A stretch of DNA of 39,621 bases from Pseudomonadota bacterium (GTDB lineage: Bacteria > Pseudomonadota > Gammaproteobacteria > JAADHS01), in the NCBI GenBank assembly GCA_021821045.1, contig JAKACW010000037.1, positions 1 to 39,621 on the forward strand, given 5' to 3'. Position numbers and translations under genes: made by a program. The notes beneath the pieces are model-generated. The model saw nothing but the letters and a program-made list of their open reading frames with translations, did not search any database and was not told the DNA's origin. Of the stretch, positions 36,348-39,621 are shown one piece after another. The stretch's first letter is position 1; the number at the start of each line of letters is the position of its first letter.

Positions 36348-36920
36348 ATGGCCGCGAGCAAAAGCGTGTTCTCAGTCGATGTTGCCACCGGTTGGCTGAA
36401 CGGGGCGCGGCGCGTGCCGTCACCGAATTTCAACGAGCGTCCAGCAGGCGTCAACATCGATTTGTTGATCATACACAACATCAGCTTGCCGCCCGGTCAG
36501 TTTGGCGGCCGCTACGTGGAGCAGTTTTTCACCAACCAGCTCGTCTGGGATGAGCATCCGTTTTTCGAGACGATTCAGGATGTGAAGGTGTCATCGCACT
36601 TGTTCATCCGGCGTAAAGGCGAAGTGGTGCAGTTCGTACCGTTTAACATGCGCGCCTGGCATGCGGGCCAATCTTGTTTCGGCGACCGAGAAAACTGTAA
36701 TGATTTTTCAATCGGAATCGAGTTGGAGGGCGCCGATGAAGTCGCCTACAAGGAAAAGCAATACGTCGCGGTGGCGGCGGTAACCAAGGCGCTGATGTTG
36801 GCTTACCCGGGCATTACGCCGGAGCGCATCGTCGGCCACAGCGATGTGGCGCCCGAGCGCAAGACCGATCCGGGTATCGCGTTCGATTGGACGAGATACC
36901 GGTACTTGATGAAGTCGTAG
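36348..36920 (+). CDS. ampD: AmpD, 1,6-anhydro-N-acetylmuramyl-L-alanine amidase
   Basis: 190 residues. It cuts the amide between anhydro-MurNAc and the stem peptide in the cytoplasm, the step that recycles cell-wall fragments and keeps ampC-type inducers low. Zinc ligands H43 (IIHNIS), H164 (VGHSDVAPERKTDPG) and D174 and catalytic E125 (GIELEGAD) and K172 fit C. freundii AmpD with a +9 to +10 offset. There is no signal peptide, as expected for AmpD rather than AmiD. It follows recD2 by 9 nt. Its TAG stop is the start of a REP (GTAGGAGCG at 36917), and ampE follows across a REP array. Confidence 0.95.
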   Translation: MAASKSVFSVDVATGWLNGARRVPSPNFNERPAGVNIDLLIIHNISLPPGQFGGRYVEQFFTNQLVWDEHPFFETIQDVKVSSHLFIRRKGEVVQFVPFNMRAWHAGQSCFGDRENCNDFSIGIELEGADEVAYKEKQYVAVAAVTKALMLAYPGITPERIVGHSDVAPERKTDPGIAFDWTRYRYLMKS

Positions 36921-37037
36921 GAGCGCAGTGTTGTCGGTGTGGTGTTTTGTGGGAGCGGATCATTCCGACTTTTTCTGTGGGAGCGGTTTCCTACCGCGAT
37001 TCTTTGCCCGACTCATCGCGGAATGATCCGCTCCCAC
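36917..37037. repeat. REP array between ampD and ampE
   Basis: A truncated REP start (GTAGGAGCGC, 36917-36926) overlaps the ampD stop codon. A degenerate forward REP (36949-36971) and a REPIN follow: a forward unit of the ACCGC type (36977-37002) and a reverse unit of the TCCGC type (37015-37037). The array separates two genes that are usually a tight operon. Confidence 0.85.
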
Positions 37038-37072
37038 AAGCAACAAGGCAGAGTGCAATTTAGGGGAGTTAC

Positions 37073-37942
37073 ATGAAATTCATCGCCATACTCATCGCGC
37101 TAGCTATCGAACGCTTCCTGCCGGCCATTCAATATTTCCGCGACAGCCGCCCGTTCGAACGCTACTGCAACTGGGTGCGCCGCGGACTGGGCAACGGGCC
37201 GTTCTGGGATGGGCCGATTGGCGTGATCGCCGTGCTCGCGGGCCCGCTGATTTTGACGTCGTGGCTGCAGGGCAAGCTGGATCACGGTTTTTTGATGGTG
37301 CTAGGGCTGCCGTTCTCCATCGGCATTTTGTGCGCCTGCATCGGGCCGCGCGATGTCGGCGCCCAATTGAGAAATTATCGTGATGCGGTTGTGCGCCATG
37401 ACGACGCGGAGGCGGAAAAGCAGGCACAGAAAATGCTGCCTAACAGCGTTCCTGTCGATCCGCGCGAACGCAACCGCAAGGTGGTGGAGTATGGCCTTGC
37501 CCATTTTCTCGATTGGCTGCCGGGCGTTCTATTTTGGTTTGTCGTGCTGGGGCCGGTGGGCGCGGTGCTGTTCCGGATGGCGGTGGTGATGTATCGCTGC
37601 GGTCTGCGGGACAACGACCAAAGCGATTTCATGAATACGGTGGAAGTGTTGTGCGGCTTGCTGGAATGGCTGCCCACACGGATCACCATTTTCGCGTTCA
37701 GTCTCACCGGCAGCTTCGACGACACATGGCAGCGCGTGCGCGCCATCGGCCGCGGCCTGCCCTGGTATCAACGGGACAGCGCGCTCCTCATGGCGGCGGG
37801 ATTGGGCGCGTTGAAGCTGGAGGATTCTGGAACCACCACTAGCACGGAGCAAGTCGATGCCACGCTGCAGTTATTCAGCCGCGCCGTCTGGGCGATGGTG
37901 GGGTTGATTGCGGTGATGACGTTACTGGGTTGGGTGAAGTAG
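37073..37942 (+). CDS. ampE: AmpE-like membrane protein
   Basis: 289 residues, colinear with AmpE: N-terminal FIAILIALAIERFLPAIQYFRD, four membrane helices (about 47-65, 75-92, 157-178 and 270-287) and a cytoplasmic region between. E. coli AmpE lies beside AmpD and is thought to signal peptidoglycan or beta-lactam state, but its biochemistry is not settled. GGGGAG lies about 6 nt before the ATG. The gene follows ampD but a REP array of about 120 nt lies between them. Its TAG stop is, like that of ampD, the beginning of a REP (GTAGGAGCGG at 37939). Confidence 0.9.
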   Translation: MKFIAILIALAIERFLPAIQYFRDSRPFERYCNWVRRGLGNGPFWDGPIGVIAVLAGPLILTSWLQGKLDHGFLMVLGLPFSIGILCACIGPRDVGAQLRNYRDAVVRHDDAEAEKQAQKMLPNSVPVDPRERNRKVVEYGLAHFLDWLPGVLFWFVVLGPVGAVLFRMAVVMYRCGLRDNDQSDFMNTVEVLCGLLEWLPTRITIFAFSLTGSFDDTWQRVRAIGRGLPWYQRDSALLMAAGLGALKLEDSGTTTSTEQVDATLQLFSRAVWAMVGLIAVMTLLGWVK

Positions 37943-37962
37943 GAGCGGATTTATCCGCGATC
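37939..37962 (+). repeat. REP overlapping the ampE stop codon
   Basis: GTAGGAGCGGATTTATCCGCGATC has the stem GCGGAT/ATCCGC. Its second to fourth bases are the ampE TAG stop, so the reading frame ends in the element itself. Confidence 0.85.
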
Positions 37963-37992
37963 GGAACCGACACCGACGATGCAGAGGGTGAA

Positions 37993-38069
37993 GAATCGCG
38001 GTAGTCGCTACGGGCATCCTGCCCTCTCGCGACATTCGCACATCCATGTGCATCGAAAACCGCTCCCAC
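37993..38069 (-). repeat. Composite REP element with multi-hairpin insert, copy 3
   Basis: 77 nt, one base different from copy 1 (17183-17259), in the same orientation. The 20 kb separation and near identity indicate a recent copy or ongoing gene conversion. Confidence 0.88.
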
Positions 38070-38089
38070 AGGTGCCTTGAATCGTCCTT

Positions 38090-38167
38090 GTGGGAGCGGG
38101 TCCTTCCGCGATTCTTCGTCCGATTCGTCGTTGGCGCTGAGTCAATCGCGGAATGATCCGCTCCCAC
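38090..38167. repeat. REPIN, first of two tandem copies
   Basis: Forward unit at 38090-38113, reverse unit AATCGCGGAATGATCCGCTCCCAC at 38144-38167. The spacer (TTCTTCGTCCGATTCG..) is nearly identical to that of the next REPIN, which begins exactly 100 nt later. Confidence 0.88.
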
Positions 38168-38189
38168 AGCAGAGCAGCGATCCTCCGTT

Positions 38190-38268
38190 GTGGGAGCGGT
38201 TTCCTACCGCGATTCTTCGTCCGATTCATCGTTGGCGCTGAGTCAATCGCGGAATGATCCACTCCCAC
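38190..38268. repeat. REPIN, second of two tandem copies
   Basis: Forward unit of the ACCGC type, reverse unit ending GATCCACTCCCAC (one change from the usual CCGCTCCCAC). The shared spacer shows it arose with the preceding REPIN by tandem duplication or conversion. Confidence 0.88.
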
Positions 38269-38292
38269 AGCCAGTGCAGTTAAGGGAAAAAC

Positions 38293-39183
38293 ATGCGCTA
38301 CGGCATCGATCTAGGCGGCACCAAAATCGAAATTATCGCGCTCGATGATTCGGGTGCCGAGCGTTTTCGAAAGCGCGTCGCCACGCCGCAAGGCGACTAT
38401 GACGGAACGATTGGCGCCATCGCCGCGCTTGTGGCCGACGCCGACAAAGCCGTCCACACCAAGGGATCCGTCGGCATCGGCATTCCAGGCGCCATCTCAC
38501 CGCTCACGGGAAAAGTGAAGAACGCCAACTCGGTGTGTCTCATCGGCCGTTCGCTGCGTGAAGATTTGGAGGCGGCGCTCAATCGCCCGGTGCGTTTGGC
38601 CAACGATGCCAATTGCTTCGCGCTATCCGAAGCAACTGACGGCGTCGGTGCGGGCGCAACAGTCGTATTTGGTGTGATTGTCGGCACCGGAACCGGCGGG
38701 GGCATCGTAGTGAACGGCCAAGTGATCAACGGCGCAAACCTCATCGCAGGTGAGTGGGGCCACAATCCGTTGCCGTGGATGCGCCCGGACGAATTGCCTG
38801 GGCGCTTATGCTATTGCGGCAAAGACGGCTGCATCGAAACGTTTCTCTCCGGCCCCGGCTTGGCGGCGGATTACGAAGCAGCGAGCGGGCATAAGATTTA
38901 CGGCGAAGAAATCGCGCGCCGTGCCGATGCAGGTGACACAGACGCGACCGCCGCACTGGAACGCTACGAAGACCGCATGGCCCGCGCGCTCGCATCCGTG
39001 ATAAATATTCTCGACCCCGATGTCATCGTCCTCGGCGGCGGCGTATCAAACATCAAACGCCTTTATTCCAACGTGCCGCAACGTTGGATGAACTATGTTT
39101 TCTCCGACGGCTGCGTCACGCGTCTCGTTCCCGCGAAGTACGGCGATGCATCCGGCGTGCGCGGCGCCGCGTGGTTGTGGTAG
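38293..39183 (+). CDS. mak: Mak-type ROK fructokinase
   Basis: 296 residues; colinear with E. coli Mak. The ATP-binding DLGGTK is at 7-12, the catalytic Asp is in LANDANCFALSEA, the sugar-binding EWGHNPLPWM and the zinc motif CYCGKDGCIETF follow, and NILDPDVIVLGGGVSN is near the end. It should phosphorylate fructose to fructose-6-phosphate in the cytoplasm; mannose or glucose may be minor substrates. AAGGG lies about 10 nt before the ATG. It stands alone after the REP array. It gives a use for the fructose released by the amylosucrase at 18967, though the two genes are 17 kb apart. Confidence 0.92.
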   Translation: MRYGIDLGGTKIEIIALDDSGAERFRKRVATPQGDYDGTIGAIAALVADADKAVHTKGSVGIGIPGAISPLTGKVKNANSVCLIGRSLREDLEAALNRPVRLANDANCFALSEATDGVGAGATVVFGVIVGTGTGGGIVVNGQVINGANLIAGEWGHNPLPWMRPDELPGRLCYCGKDGCIETFLSGPGLAADYEAASGHKIYGEEIARRADAGDTDATAALERYEDRMARALASVINILDPDVIVLGGGVSNIKRLYSNVPQRWMNYVFSDGCVTRLVPAKYGDASGVRGAAWLW

Positions 39184-39216
39184 TTGGGTATGATGTTCGT
39201 CGGTCTATTTACGCTA

Positions 39217-39621
39217 TCACGATCCTGGCAAAGTCGGCGCGTGGTCAGACAGCCACATTAGCGCCGCTTCATCCGCCGACGACGTGCTTGTTTCGGTTTG
39301 AGATTCCGCAGTCCCGTCTCCGTCCGCGTCAAAACCAACGGAAATACTTTCCAAAGCGGTGAATGCTGCTTCAACGGCAGCGGATTTGTCATCGATTTTC
39401 AACGTCCCCAGGGATGGCGCTTCGTATTTGGACGCACTGGCAAAAGGTTGCGTTGTCGAGACGTTCACGGCTCCAAAGGCGACGAATTCGATTACCGCAT
39501 CCATCGTTTGTGCCAACTCGCCTGTCGCGGGATCGATATTGGAAGAATACTCAATGTCGTACAGTGTTTGCTGCAGCGTTTTCGGCGAAGTGAAACCCGT
39601 TTCGGTGTAACTGAACTTGGG
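39217..39621 (-). CDS. C-terminal part of an unrecognised protein (5' partial)
   Basis: 134 codons are open to the right edge, so the gene starts beyond the window. The stop is at 39217. The sequence is acidic and rich in Ser, Thr, Ala and Asp, with no membrane segment, and contains FDADGDGTAESQTETS, a DxDxDG calcium-loop-like motif. The same kind of motif occurs in the lipoprotein ending at 32021 (DENGDGTID) and in the split exported protein (DYDTDGVSG). Composition suggests a secreted or surface protein, but the N terminus is needed to tell. Convergent with mak, with 33 nt between stops. Confidence 0.65.
   Translation of the reverse strand, partial: PKFSYTETGFTSPKTLQQTLYDIEYSSNIDPATGELAQTMDAVIEFVAFGAVNVSTTQPFASASKYEAPSLGTLKIDDKSAAVEAAFTALESISVGFDADGDGTAESQTETSTSSADEAALMWLSDHAPTLPGS

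Noticed and set aside
30815-38270. CRISPR array
   Set aside because: The repeats are inverted, irregularly spaced and scattered between genes, with similar spacers; this is the pattern of REP/REPIN elements.

Overview
The window looks like chromosome from a GC-rich (roughly 60% by eye) gammaproteobacterium. The evidence is the set of gene families: AmpD/AmpE, a Mak-type fructokinase, a QseBC-like two-component pair, a GacA/UvrY-like regulator, NhaD, and a RecB-like helicase-nuclease paired with an AddB-like nuclease. Dense intergenic REP/REPIN elements (GTGGGAGCGG...CCGCGATTC) point the same way. The genus cannot be fixed from sequence alone. I see no rRNA, tRNA, CRISPR array, transposase, phage gene or replication origin.

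Layout: 1-2002 is a membrane GGDEF-EAL c-di-GMP protein broken by a one-base frameshift. 2107-3062 (-) is an exported protein of unknown function in two pieces joined by a TAATG stop/start, probably a second one-base frameshift. 3830-6143 (+) holds a membrane class III adenylate cyclase and a GacA/UvrY-like regulator whose phospho-acceptor Asp54 is Glu. 6186-8653 (-) is a QseC/QseB-like pair led by a small membrane protein. 8965-9444 is a DUF5658-like membrane protein and 9488-10939 (-) is NhaD. 11041-17167 (+) is a two-gene AddAB/RecB-type repair nuclease operon. 17296-18803 (-) is a receptor/STAS signalling operon. 18967-20907 (+) is amylosucrase, convergent with a GNAT-nitrilase fusion (20912-22495, -). 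22597-25233 (-) holds a phosphate-type porin and an MFS transporter, divergent from an ATP-grasp ligase (25467-26348, +), with a PhoB-box-like sequence between the two divergent starts. 26414-28496 (-) holds a small cytochrome c and an AbgT transporter. 28728-30812 (+) holds an inactive-looking periplasmic rhodanese and a chemoreceptor. 31093-34031 (-) holds an FkbM methyltransferase, a lipoprotein and a YedK/HMCES-type protein. 34140-39183 (+) holds RecD2, AmpD, AmpE and fructokinase, separated by REP arrays. The right edge cuts an unrecognised minus-strand gene.

Functional themes: second-messenger and sensory signalling (c-di-GMP, cAMP, two chemoreceptors, STAS, two response regulators), DNA repair (AddAB-like pair, RecD2, SRAP), sucrose/glucan metabolism (amylosucrase releases fructose; Mak can phosphorylate it), peptidoglycan recycling (AmpD/E) and transport.

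The most distinctive non-coding feature is the REP system. Besides ordinary REPs and inverted pairs, three copies carry the same 51-nt multi-hairpin insert between the REP half-sequences. The copies are all 77 nt long, and their inner hairpin survives several base changes. REP ends also supply the stop codons of ampD and ampE.
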